Shown: one piece after another, positions 35,572 to 43,234 of the stretch
Layout: each line of letters begins with the position of its first letter
How positions within the stretch are numbered: the stretch's first letter is position 1
NCBI GenBank assembly: GCA_016302965.1
Contig: JAEDMP010000005.1
Span: forward strand, 1-55,487
Length of the DNA: 55,487 bases
Source of the DNA: Bacteroidaceae bacterium
GTDB taxonomy: Bacteria > Bacteroidota > Bacteroidia > Bacteroidales > Bacteroidaceae
Direction: 5' to 3'
Notes under the pieces: model-generated
Seen by the model: only the letters and a program-made list of their open reading frames with translations
What the model was told of the DNA's origin: nothing
Databases searched by the model: none
Made by a program: the position numbers and the translations under genes

Positions 35572-38500
35572 TTAGTCGATAGCGACCTTCTTCACCACAA
35601 CGGTTCCGTCCTTCTGGGTCATCTTCATGATGTTGATACCCTTCTGGGCAGCGTTGAGCTTCTCACCCTTGACGTTGAAGAACTCTACACGGGCAGCCTG
35701 GTCGAGACGCAGCTCGTTGATACCCGTAGGATCGGCATCAGGCGTCTTGCTGCTGTTGTCGCCGTAGTAGTAGAGTTTGAAGTTGTCGATGATGAGCCAG
35801 TCGTAAGCAACCTTCTCGTCCTTGCGCACACCTACACGGAGCTTGCCGTCGGTCACATTCACGATTACGGTGTTGAGGTACTTGCCAATCTCGAAGTAAG
35901 CGTTGGCAGAAACCATATCGTTGGGGATGTAAGCATCGGCACCGTTGACCTGGATGGTGTTCTCGGAACCCACTCCGAGTTGCTCGGTCAGATTACCGGC
36001 AGAGATAGGCATGATGCCCTTGCCGCTCATCTTCTCACCGGAAACGCCATAGATGAAGGCGTTGCTGACGGTGTCGGGGTTGGCTACGTAGCTGGCGAGG
36101 TCGTTGTCCGAAGAGCCCATGCGGCAGAAGGCATTGGCCGTGATGGCATAGGTACCGTTGGGCAGACCAACGATGTCCTGATACATATCCACCTTCTCCT
36201 TCTCGTAGAACTCATAGAGCAGAGCGGCCTTCTGGCTGTCGTCATTACCGAAGCTACCCTTGGTGTCCACAAAGCTCCAGCCATCCACAGAGTTGGCACC
36301 GTTCTCGTCCTCGAAGCCCGGGGTAACGAGTACAGCGGTGTAGTCAACGGCGTGGTCGTCAGAAGCCACTTCATCGGGGATCATCAGCTTGGTGCGCAGT
36401 TCAGAAATCTGTGCGAGATAAGCCTCCACCTGCTCGTCCTCGATGGTGAAGTTCTCCACACCTTCGTAAATCTCAGTATAGAGCTTCAGAGCAGCATTCT
36501 TGGTCTCCTGAGAAGCAGAAGAAGTCATGGCCAGGGTCTGCAGTTCCTCGACAGCCTCAACGAGTGTCTTGAAGGTAGCCACAGAAGCCGTGGCCTTCTC
36601 CATGGCATCGAAGAGAGCAGAGAGGGCGTCGAACATCACCTTGCCGTCGGTGCCGGCCTGAGCCTCCACACCCTTGTCGATGGCAGCCTTGAGGGCGTCG
36701 AAAGCGGTCTTGCTCATGCTCTGAACAGGCTTGCCGTCCTGGATATAGGCAGCAGCGTGCTCGAGTGCGAGTGTGAGCTGGGGAGCAATGATGTCGGCCT
36801 TGAAACCTTCATAAACCATCTTGAAGTTATCCCAGCATACCCACTGGTTCGTATTGTCGAGTTCACCCTTGATACCAATGCGGAGCACATCACCGGCCTT
36901 GGCAACCAGACCGAAGGCAGTACTCTTATAGAGGTCGTTGGAGAAGGCGATACCCGAGTTGGTCATATCGTTGACGAACCAGATGGAGTCACCATTCTCA
37001 GCCTCAGCCTCAAAGGGAGCGGGACCCACCAGATTCTCGGTCTGGAAGAGTTCACCCTTCTTTACAATCTCGTCATAGACGCACTTCAGCGGAGACGTAT
37101 TGCTGTTGGCATACACGGCGATGGAGGTTGGCTTCTCCCACTTCATGTTCTGGGAATAAACAGGCCAAGCATTGGCATTGCTACCGGGACGGAAGAAGCC
37201 CTGGAGGGTGATGGAGTATACACCGACGGGAGCGTCCTTCACTTCCTGATATACGTCAAACTTGCAGTTGTACTTCTCAGCGCACTTGTTGTCCTTCGGA
37301 CCGTTCACTGTGGGTGAGCCCTGCCATCCAGTAGAACCTTCTTCGTAGCGGGGGTTCACGAGGAACTTGTTGGTCACATCGGCACCCACCTTCACGGAGT
37401 TCTTGACACAGTTGTCGACAGCAGCGAGCAGGGTCTCAACCTTGGCGAGCACTTCTTCGGTGGTCAGGGTCAAAGCGTCAAAGTCATCTTCAGCCTCCCA
37501 GGTCAGATCGCCCAAAGCCTCCTTCAGTTCTCCCTCAGCGATATCCTCGTCGTTCACGGTCTCATCAGCCTTGTTGAAAGCATCCTCATAAGCCTTCCAG
37601 GCATTGATGTTGGCCTGCAGTATCTCAGCCTCAGCAGCGATGGTCTCCTCGGCAGCGAGTGCCTCAGCCTTATTGGAAGCGTTGAGCACCTCTTCCATCT
37701 TGGCCTTGTAGGCATCCACCATACCCACGGTCACTTTCACATCCTCACCAATGGCTTCCACATCGATGGCATTGGCGATGGCTTCCTTCACCCAAACCTT
37801 GAAGGCTTCGGCAGAGTTGCCATAGTAAATAATCTTCCAGTCGTCGAAGAGGGTCCAGTCGGTATCAATCTTCTCAGTCTTGGCAATACCAAAGGTCATC
37901 TCATTGTCCTCAACGGCAAAGAAGCGTACGTTCTCATAAGGATTGCCTTCCTGGGCGAAATAGGTGGCAGCCGACTGCATCGTATTGGGGATATACTTAC
38001 CACCCGAACTGATTTCACCATTCACATTGAGCGGGGTGTCAGAAGCACCTGCGAAGATATTGGCGAGCGGGGTATAGAGGCTGTCGGCACCCGACTTGGC
38101 ATAGAGAGAAGCCAAGCCCTTGGTTCCGTTGTTGAAGCACTCCAAAGCACCGCCGGAAGAACCATTGCGGTAGAAGGCGTTCACCTTGACGGCATACACA
38201 CCATTGGCCACATTCTTCTTCGTCTGATAGTAGTTGAAGTTCTTGTTGTAGAACTCTGCATTGCCATAGCTCTGGAAAGCAGGAGTGTCTCCGCTCCAAC
38301 CATCGTTCTTGTTGTTGTCGTAAGAAGCATTGGGGATAAGATCAGCAGTCTTGTCAACAGGGTTATCGGCAGACACATTGCTCTCCTCAGCCTTGGAAAT
38401 GGCTGCGCTGATCTTGGCCACAGCAGCCTCAAGTTCTTCGAGGGTGGCACTCTCATTGGCATAAACAGCCTCGTATTCGCTGGTGCTAATACCTAACTCT

Positions 38501-39165
38501 GCTGCCTTGGCGAACAGGCCTCTGAGCTGCTCGGCAGTGTTGTAAACTTCCATGGCGAGGTCGTAAGCCTTGGCGTTGGCAAAATACCAGTCAACAGCCA
38601 CATTGCCCTCGGGATCGAGGAAAGCCCATACGCGGGTATTCTGGCTCTCGTCCTCTTCCTTCAGAGAGAGGTCGATACCAAGATAGGTGCCAGGATAGGC
38701 CTCCCACTTGCGGTTGGGGTTATCGGCACCGATGGAGATACGATAGAGACCATTGCCCAGCGGATGAACCATATAGATGGAGTCTGCCTCATTGGAGTTG
38801 TCTACCCACATGTTACCGGCATCGTCAGCCAGGAAGACGTGACGCCAGTCACCAAACTTGTTCACATAGTTGTTGAAGATAACAGACTTGCCGTCCCATT
38901 CGGTGTCACCATCCTTGAGGTGCTTGGTCAGACAAACCTTCACACCAACAGAGTCAACACTGGCACGTGTCTGCCAGTCATTGGCACCGGTCCACCACAG
39001 ATTGGTTCCCTTGTTGCAGAGCAGCAGGGTGTCACCGGCAACGAAGTCCGTCTTTTCGGGTGTAGGTTTCTGTCTTACACCATCCACAATCGCAGCCTGA
39101 GCGGCAGCACCACCTACGAGCAGGAGTGCGCCAGAAGCGAGTAGTTTAGAAACTTTCATAAGCAT
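35572..39165 (-). CDS. Very large secreted protein of repeated carbohydrate-binding-like modules, no catalytic domain seen
   Basis: 1197 residues. A clean signal peptide (VSKLLASGALLLVGGAAAQA) is followed by an N-terminal beta-rich domain (about 25-200; LLLCNKGTNLWWTGANDWQ). Then come three copies of a beta-sandwich module, each of the type 'DGW/TGW...YN..F..YQ...PNGTYAI..NAF.R.GS': near 295-460, 640-830 and 960-1130. Alanine/glutamate-rich helical linkers separate them (for example LEELEAAVAKISAAISKAEE). The modules resemble those in the GH51-GH43 and GH128-like proteins here. The C-terminus ends with the PUL-family tail (VEFFNVKGEKLNAAQKGIN). I find no glycosidase active-site motif; it probably binds glycan at the surface. 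It is the first gene of the region, and the start may be the ATG at 39165 or at 39159. Confidence 0.75.
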   Translation of the reverse strand: MLMKVSKLLASGALLLVGGAAAQAAIVDGVRQKPTPEKTDFVAGDTLLLCNKGTNLWWTGANDWQTRASVDSVGVKVCLTKHLKDGDTEWDGKSVIFNNYVNKFGDWRHVFLADDAGNMWVDNSNEADSIYMVHPLGNGLYRISIGADNPNRKWEAYPGTYLGIDLSLKEEDESQNTRVWAFLDPEGNVAVDWYFANAKAYDLAMEVYNTAEQLRGLFAKAAELGISTSEYEAVYANESATLEELEAAVAKISAAISKAEESNVSADNPVDKTADLIPNASYDNNKNDGWSGDTPAFQSYGNAEFYNKNFNYYQTKKNVANGVYAVKVNAFYRNGSSGGALECFNNGTKGLASLYAKSGADSLYTPLANIFAGASDTPLNVNGEISSGGKYIPNTMQSAATYFAQEGNPYENVRFFAVEDNEMTFGIAKTEKIDTDWTLFDDWKIIYYGNSAEAFKVWVKEAIANAIDVEAIGEDVKVTVGMVDAYKAKMEEVLNASNKAEALAAEETIAAEAEILQANINAWKAYEDAFNKADETVNDEDIAEGELKEALGDLTWEAEDDFDALTLTTEEVLAKVETLLAAVDNCVKNSVKVGADVTNKFLVNPRYEEGSTGWQGSPTVNGPKDNKCAEKYNCKFDVYQEVKDAPVGVYSITLQGFFRPGSNANAWPVYSQNMKWEKPTSIAVYANSNTSPLKCVYDEIVKKGELFQTENLVGPAPFEAEAENGDSIWFVNDMTNSGIAFSNDLYKSTAFGLVAKAGDVLRIGIKGELDNTNQWVCWDNFKMVYEGFKADIIAPQLTLALEHAAAYIQDGKPVQSMSKTAFDALKAAIDKGVEAQAGTDGKVMFDALSALFDAMEKATASVATFKTLVEAVEELQTLAMTSSASQETKNAALKLYTEIYEGVENFTIEDEQVEAYLAQISELRTKLMIPDEVASDDHAVDYTAVLVTPGFEDENGANSVDGWSFVDTKGSFGNDDSQKAALLYEFYEKEKVDMYQDIVGLPNGTYAITANAFCRMGSSDNDLASYVANPDTVSNAFIYGVSGEKMSGKGIMPISAGNLTEQLGVGSENTIQVNGADAYIPNDMVSANAYFEIGKYLNTVIVNVTDGKLRVGVRKDEKVAYDWLIIDNFKLYYYGDNSSKTPDADPTGINELRLDQAARVEFFNVKGEKLNAAQKGINIMKMTQKDGTVVVKKVAID

Positions 39166-39213
39166 TATTAGTTAGTTATGTAAATAAAAATAGGTTCTTG
39201 TAGTTGACATTCC

Positions 39214-39235
39214 AAAGCCGAGGTTAGTCGGCTTT
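39214..39235 (-). other. Leader hairpin before the large binding protein
   Basis: AAAGCCG (39214-39220) and CGGCTTT (39229-39235) can pair around an 8-base loop in the presumed 5' leader of the gene at 39165. It has no T-run in the coding direction. It could affect translation or stability; no known element is recognised. Confidence 0.4.
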
Positions 39236-39249
39236 CGTTAGAAACGTTG

Positions 39250-39257
39250 CAAAAATA
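39250..39257 (-). promoter_or_regulatory. -7 box of the PUL region's first gene
   Basis: Minus-strand TATTTTTG matches TAnnTTTG about 85 bases before the ATG at 39165. No good TTTG is found at the -33 position, which is common at promoters that need an activator. Confidence 0.5.
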
Positions 39258-39376
39258 CAAATAATATCCATTAAAGAGCGCACTTGACTTGTTAAAAAAA
39301 TGTAATCAGTATGAAATTCACGACAAAAGGAATAAAAAGGTTGTAATTTTAACACTTATCTCAAATATACGGGTAT

Positions 39377-39390
39377 CGTAAACGTTTTCG
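39377..39390. promoter_or_regulatory. LacI-type operator-like palindrome
   Basis: CGTAAACGTTTTCG is a near-perfect palindrome centred on ACGT, the shape typical of LacI/GalR-family operators. It lies about 125 bases upstream of the -7 box at 39250. A single site without a regulator gene nearby is weak evidence. Confidence 0.3.
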
Positions 39391-39512
39391 CTAAGAACTT
39401 TTGCCGAATTTCTTGACGCAAGTCAAAAGGTAAGACCAGAGGCAACAAGTATAGATTGTTACACTACTATCCTGATGGCAGTACGCTCGCGAGCATATGC
39501 CAGTACGATGGG

Positions 39513-39600
39513 CTGAATGACTGCAGTACTCCGGCCAGCGTACCTTGGTACACTGCTCAGCGTACTGGGGTACACAGCCCGGAGTACTGCAGTCATTCAG
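39513..39600. repeat. Perfect 22-bp inverted repeat inside the GTAC array
   Basis: The arms 39513-39534 (CTGAATGACTG...CTCCGG) and 39579-39600 (CCGGAG...CAGTCATTCAG) are exact reverse complements over 22 bp. Each arm contains the palindromes CTGCAG and AGTACT. The 44-base centre can form smaller GTACC/GGTAC hairpins. As RNA or extruded DNA this would be a long branched structure. Confidence 0.92.
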
Positions 39601-39637
39601 ACCAGCGTACTACTGTCATTCAGACCAGCGTACTGCT
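39592..39637. repeat. Two 23-bp direct repeats at the end of the inverted repeat
   Basis: GTCATTCAGACCAGCGTACT begins at 39592 and again at 39615, identical over 20 bp, with period 23. The first copy overlaps the right arm of the inverted repeat, so the array combines direct and inverted order. Confidence 0.9.
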
Positions 39638-39774
39638 GTACGCCAAGGCGGCGTACTGGAATACGCTATGGCAGCGTACTGGCATCACGATGAGGGAGCT
39701 GTTTCCGTGTCCCCTTGCTACCGTTTCCCGGCACGGATGACTATCCAAAAACGCCCAAACCGACAGGCCGAGAA

Positions 39775-40368
39775 CTATTCGAACATCCCGGCCCAAGCGA
39801 GAAAGCGGCCTACCCCATCTTCGCCAAACTTGGAGAGACTCTTGGTGGCCTGTTCGAGGGTCTTCACCCTTTCGGGATGGGACTTGGAGAAAAACTTGTC
39901 GGCATAGCAGATGATTTGCTCCTCGATGGTCTCGGGCAGGAAATCATGGTGGGGCAAGGGCAGTTGCTGTCGCTCAATGTTCGACAAGGAAATACCTGCC
40001 CCCGTATGGCGTTCACAGACACGGGCATAGGGTTCGATGGCTTCGGCCACCTGCTGCGGATTGCCTGCTATCCACTTGGAGGCATCTCGCCGAAGCAAGC
40101 CAGCGCCCAGCAGACCATGGCGGATATACGGCTCCTTGCCATGGCAGTGGATGCCGGGAGCATCGGTAAGGAAGATGCCGAGGTCGTGGAGCATGGCAGC
40201 CTGTTCTACGAAGTGTGCGTCGGCACCCAGTTCGGGATGCCGGCGCACAATGTCAAGAGCCCTGTCGGCAACGTCGCGGCTGTGACGCCACAGCAACTGT
40301 CGCAACTTGTTGTCTTCAGGATAATATTCCTGGATGATGGTTTCAAAATGAATCATCTGGGGTATCAT
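39775..40368 (-). CDS. HD-domain protein (putative phosphohydrolase)
   Basis: 197 residues, cytoplasmic, no signal. The HD-superfamily metal motif is present: H29 in WRHSRDVADRA, H61-D62 in AMLHDLGIF, and a later Asp in CYADKFFSKS. The wider motif HGKEPYIRHGLLGAGLLRR is typical of small HD proteins of Bacteroidota. HD proteins hydrolyse phosphate esters, often nucleotides; the substrate is unknown. An alternative ATG at residue 5 (40356) is possible. It follows the carboxyltransferase gene after 66 bases that contain a 15-bp duplication. Its 3' side runs into the GTAC array with no convincing classic terminator. Confidence 0.8.
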   Translation of the reverse strand: MIPQMIHFETIIQEYYPEDNKLRQLLWRHSRDVADRALDIVRRHPELGADAHFVEQAAMLHDLGIFLTDAPGIHCHGKEPYIRHGLLGAGLLRRDASKWIAGNPQQVAEAIEPYARVCERHTGAGISLSNIERQQLPLPHHDFLPETIEEQIICYADKFFSKSHPERVKTLEQATKSLSKFGEDGVGRFLAWAGMFE

Positions 40369-40394
40369 CGTTTCATTCAGGTTGATACTATTAG

Positions 40395-40424
40395 GAGGTA
40401 CGGTCTGGAGAGGTACGGTCCGGA
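40395..40424 (-). repeat. 15-bp tandem duplication upstream of the HD gene
   Basis: GAGGTACGGTCTGGA (40395-40409) is repeated as GAGGTACGGTCCGGA (40410-40424), one mismatch, between the carboxyltransferase stop and the HD start. Each unit contains a GTAC. Confidence 0.8.
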
Positions 40425-40434
40425 GAGACGATGC

Positions 40435-42213
40435 TCAGGCCTTCTCTTCGCGTTCAATCCATCCGAGGTTGTCGCCACGGCGCACCTTGGAGCCTTTCTT
40501 GGCAGCCACCTCAACGAGTTTGCCGCCGATACCGGCAGCCACGGGCACAATCTCACCCCAGGGAGCCTGGATGTAGCAGAAGGTGTCGCCCTCCTGGTAC
40601 TGCTGTCCCACAAAGGGTTCGAGACAAGGGGCACACTCCCCGTCGCCGCTGAACTCATAATAGACACGTCCGGCCACGGGGGCGGTGATGGCATCGGCCT
40701 TGGCATGCTTGAAGGCGGCGAGCTGCTCGGGCGTGAGCTGGGAGCCGAGTTTGGCGTCCTTGGCCTTCTGCAGGTCGGCCAGGAAGTTCTTCTTGGCCTG
40801 TCCGCTCTTGTAGTTGCGGTACTGTTCGGGGTGCATGGCCAGTTCGAAGAGTTCCTCGTTGTCCTTGCCCAGTTCCCATCCGTTGTCGGCCATCTCCTTG
40901 CGGAATCCGTCGAGGGCATTGGGGATGAGCGTATGGGGATCCTCTTCGGTAAACTGCCGTCCCTGCTTCCCGGCCAGTGCGACGAGCTCGGGGTCGATGG
41001 TTCCGGGCACCTTTCCGCTCTTGCCGAGGATCATGCCCCACATCGAGTCGTCCATCATCACGAAGCGTCCCTTGCCTTGCTCGATGGTGAGCAGATTCAT
41101 GAGGGCGATGTTCTTCACATACTGCGAGAAGGGGGTAACGAGTGGAGGATAACCCACACGGGGCCATACGTAGGCCACCTCGTCGAAGAGCTTGACGAGC
41201 ATATCATCGATGGAGAGTTCGGGATCGCCCTTCTTCACCCTCAGCTTGTTGATGACGGAGTGGATGCCGCCGAGGTCGCTCATCATCGACCCCATCATAC
41301 CGCCGGGCAGTCCACAGCCGAGCAGCAGCGACGACATGTGCTTGTTCTGGGGATTGATGAAGTAGCCGAGCCAGTCGTCGATGAACTCCTGGGTGAGCGA
41401 GCGGGCATGCATATAGGCACCCATATTGATGTCGGGCACCTCGAATCCCTCGTTCTTCAGCATGCTCTGCACGGAGATGATGTCGGGATGCACCTTACCC
41501 CAGCTGAGGGGTTCGATGGCGGTGTCGATGATGTCGGCCCCGTTGTTGCAGACCTCGAGGATGGAAGCCATGGAGAGTCCGGGACCGGAGTGTCCGTGAT
41601 ACTGGATGATGACATCGGGATGTTTGGTCTTGATGGCCTTGGTGAGTGCGCCGAGCATGGCGGGCTGTCCGATGCCTGCCATATCCTTGAGACAGATTTC
41701 GGGTGCTCCGGCCTCGATCAGCTGGTCGGCAATGGCACTGTAATAGTCAACGGTATGTACGGGCGAGGTGGTGATGCAGAGCGTGGCCTGCGGGGTCATG
41801 CCGGCAGCCGCCGCCCACTTGATGCTGGGGATGATATTGCGCACATCATTGAGTCCGCAGAAGATACGCGGGATATCCACCCCCTGGGCATGCTTCACCT
41901 GATACATCAGCTGGCGCACATCGTCGGGCACGGGGTACATGCGGAGGGCATTGAGACCGCGGTCGAGCATGTGGGTCTTGATGCCCACCTCATTGAAAGG
42001 CTTGCAGAAAGCCCTCACGGCATCATTGGGATTCTCTCCGGCCAGAAGGTTCACCTGTTCGAAAGCTCCACCGTTTGTTTCCACGCGTGCGAAGCAACCC
42101 ATGTCGATGATGGCGGGAGCGATTTTCTCCAACTGGTCCTTCCGGGGTTGGAACTTTCCGGACGACTGCCACATGTCCCGATAGACGAGACTGAATTGGA
42201 TTTTCTTCTTCAT
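40435..42213 (-). CDS. Carboxyltransferase of the oxaloacetate decarboxylase-alpha/pyruvate carboxylase-B family, biotin lysine missing
   Basis: 592 residues. The N-terminal TIM barrel is the carboxyltransferase domain: metal ligand D13 in YRDMWQSSGKF, K176 in LKDMAGIGQP (the carbamylated Lys of the family) and H206/H208 in QYHGHSGPG. The conserved PYC/OADA region follows, then a C-terminal biotinyl-like fold (about 515-592). Where functional biotinyl domains read EAMKM, this one reads QAPWG (549-553), with Trp at the position of the lysine. It therefore cannot be biotinylated there and would need a separate biotin carrier, or has another role. The usual function is transfer of CO2 between biotin and pyruvate/oxaloacetate. 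No carrier protein, membrane decarboxylase subunit or biotin carboxylase is in the window. Confidence 0.85.
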   Translation of the reverse strand: MKKKIQFSLVYRDMWQSSGKFQPRKDQLEKIAPAIIDMGCFARVETNGGAFEQVNLLAGENPNDAVRAFCKPFNEVGIKTHMLDRGLNALRMYPVPDDVRQLMYQVKHAQGVDIPRIFCGLNDVRNIIPSIKWAAAAGMTPQATLCITTSPVHTVDYYSAIADQLIEAGAPEICLKDMAGIGQPAMLGALTKAIKTKHPDVIIQYHGHSGPGLSMASILEVCNNGADIIDTAIEPLSWGKVHPDIISVQSMLKNEGFEVPDINMGAYMHARSLTQEFIDDWLGYFINPQNKHMSSLLLGCGLPGGMMGSMMSDLGGIHSVINKLRVKKGDPELSIDDMLVKLFDEVAYVWPRVGYPPLVTPFSQYVKNIALMNLLTIEQGKGRFVMMDDSMWGMILGKSGKVPGTIDPELVALAGKQGRQFTEEDPHTLIPNALDGFRKEMADNGWELGKDNEELFELAMHPEQYRNYKSGQAKKNFLADLQKAKDAKLGSQLTPEQLAAFKHAKADAITAPVAGRVYYEFSGDGECAPCLEPFVGQQYQEGDTFCYIQAPWGEIVPVAAGIGGKLVEVAAKKGSKVRRGDNLGWIEREEKA

Positions 42214-42319
42214 GACGATAATCTTTTGTTACTACCTTATATAATATGATATTTGAGTCTGTGTTGCCACCTTTTGACAGGAATCAGCTCTGATTTGCCC
42301 AGATGACATGATTCAACTG

Positions 42320-42327
42320 CAAAAGTA
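42320..42327 (-). promoter_or_regulatory. -7 box of the carboxyltransferase gene
   Basis: Minus-strand TACTTTTG matches TAnnTTTG about 107 bases before the ATG at 42213. No clear TTTG at -33. Confidence 0.45.
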
Positions 42328-42372
42328 ATCAAAAAATATGGAAGGAGCACACAATTATCGATATTTTTTCAC

Positions 42373-42380
42373 TAACTTTG
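42373..42380 (+). promoter_or_regulatory. -7 box of the lipoprotein gene at 42415
   Basis: TAACTTTG matches TAnnTTTG, 34 bases before the ATG at 42415. No clear -33 box. With the minus-strand box at 42320-42327 it makes this a divergent promoter region. Confidence 0.5.
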
Positions 42381-42414
42381 CAAAAGAATAACCAAGCAAA
42401 CAAACCACTCCGAC

Positions 42415-43209
42415 ATGAATATGGATTTGAGACATAGTGCGCTTCTGCTGCTTTCGGGATTGATGGCAGCGGCTTGTGGCGGTGAGAAGAAAAGCGAGGG
42501 CACAGCCCTCCCCGACAGTGATGCCATCAGTATGGAACAGAAAGTGGCGGGCGACTCCACTCTCTATGGTCTGGCCTGCGACGGTTGCACTGACTCCATC
42601 GTCGTCATCCTGCCCAACCAGGGCGGCGACCCCGACACCTTCGACATCATCAACGCCAACCTGCGCCACCAGGTGTTCGGCAAGCCCCGCATCGGTGACC
42701 AGTTGGCGGTGATTATCAATCCCGAAGACTCAGCCGAGGCACTGCGTGTCATCGACATGGAGGACTTGCGCAGCCACTGGTGCTATCAGATACTCCCGCA
42801 CATGCGCGACATCTCGAAGATGCCCAAACGGCTGCAACGGCGCATGGTGGCCGAGATGCCCGACTCCGAGAAGCAGGCCCTGATGGTGCCGCGCGAGGTG
42901 GGCTACCAGCTGAAACGCGGCTACAGCATCCGCATAACGGGCATCATGCCCCAAGCCAACACCACCGACGACCAGAGCATGGTGGAATATCCGCCCATCG
43001 CCCGCTATAAGGAGTGGCGGCTGTTCAACGGACGGCTGATTCTCACCTCGAAAATCCGCCATTTCAAGGAGAACGAGGACGGCGAAGTAATCAGCGAGGA
43101 GCAGCAGCCGCAGGTGGTGAACGATACCGTGGAGCTGGTGCTGCTGCAGAAGGATTCGTTAGTGCTCCGGTTCAAAGACCGTATTCAGGGGTTCTACCGG
43201 AAACAGTAA
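42415..43209 (+). CDS. Conserved-type lipoprotein of unknown function
   Basis: 264 residues. Signal peptide with lipobox LMAAAC (Cys21), so a lipoprotein. The mature part is mixed alpha/beta with YGLACDGCTDSIVVILPNQG (a CxxC), a polar helix (MPKRLQRRMVAEMPDSEKQ), and a beta-rich C-terminus (EWRLFNGRLILTSKIRHFKE; LVLLQKDSLVLRFKDRIQGF). I do not recognise the family. It stands alone on the plus strand between the carboxyltransferase and queF, and converges on queF with 25 bases between the stops. Confidence 0.8.
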   Translation: MNMDLRHSALLLLSGLMAAACGGEKKSEGTALPDSDAISMEQKVAGDSTLYGLACDGCTDSIVVILPNQGGDPDTFDIINANLRHQVFGKPRIGDQLAVIINPEDSAEALRVIDMEDLRSHWCYQILPHMRDISKMPKRLQRRMVAEMPDSEKQALMVPREVGYQLKRGYSIRITGIMPQANTTDDQSMVEYPPIARYKEWRLFNGRLILTSKIRHFKENEDGEVISEEQQPQVVNDTVELVLLQKDSLVLRFKDRIQGFYRKQ

Positions 43210-43234
43210 CGGATTCCGGGGGCTCTCCCCTCCC

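Larger units (their letters stand above)
39481..39679. repeat. GTAC-cored tandem array, 22-23 bp period
   Basis: Thirteen GTAC tetramers occur in 199 bases, starting at 39481, 39503, 39526, 39540, 39548, 39562, 39570, 39584, 39607, 39630, 39638, 39653 and 39676; fewer than one is expected by chance. The spacings are 22, 23, 14, 8, 14, 8, 14, 23, 23, 8, 15 and 23, so sites fall on a 22-23 bp lattice with a second site 8 bases after many of them. Most are preceded by AGC or GCA/GGA. The flanking sequence is degenerate, so this is a family of related units and not an exact repeat. It lies between the 3' end of the HD-domain gene and the upstream region of the PUL. Function unknown. Confidence 0.9.

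Noticed and set aside
39481..39679. CRISPR array
   Set aside because: Units are degenerate, spacers are absent or 4-19 bases, inverted and direct copies mix, and no cas genes are near.
39456..39907. Two overlapping open frames (94 and 120 codons) across the GTAC array
   Set aside because: Their sequence is simply the repeat read in two frames (recurring AYW, SVL, TQ motifs), with no promoter or start context, and the second runs into the antisense of the HD gene.
43217..43230. GGGG/CCCC hairpin between the lipoprotein and queF
   Set aside because: Only four base pairs and no T-run on either strand; too weak to call a terminator.
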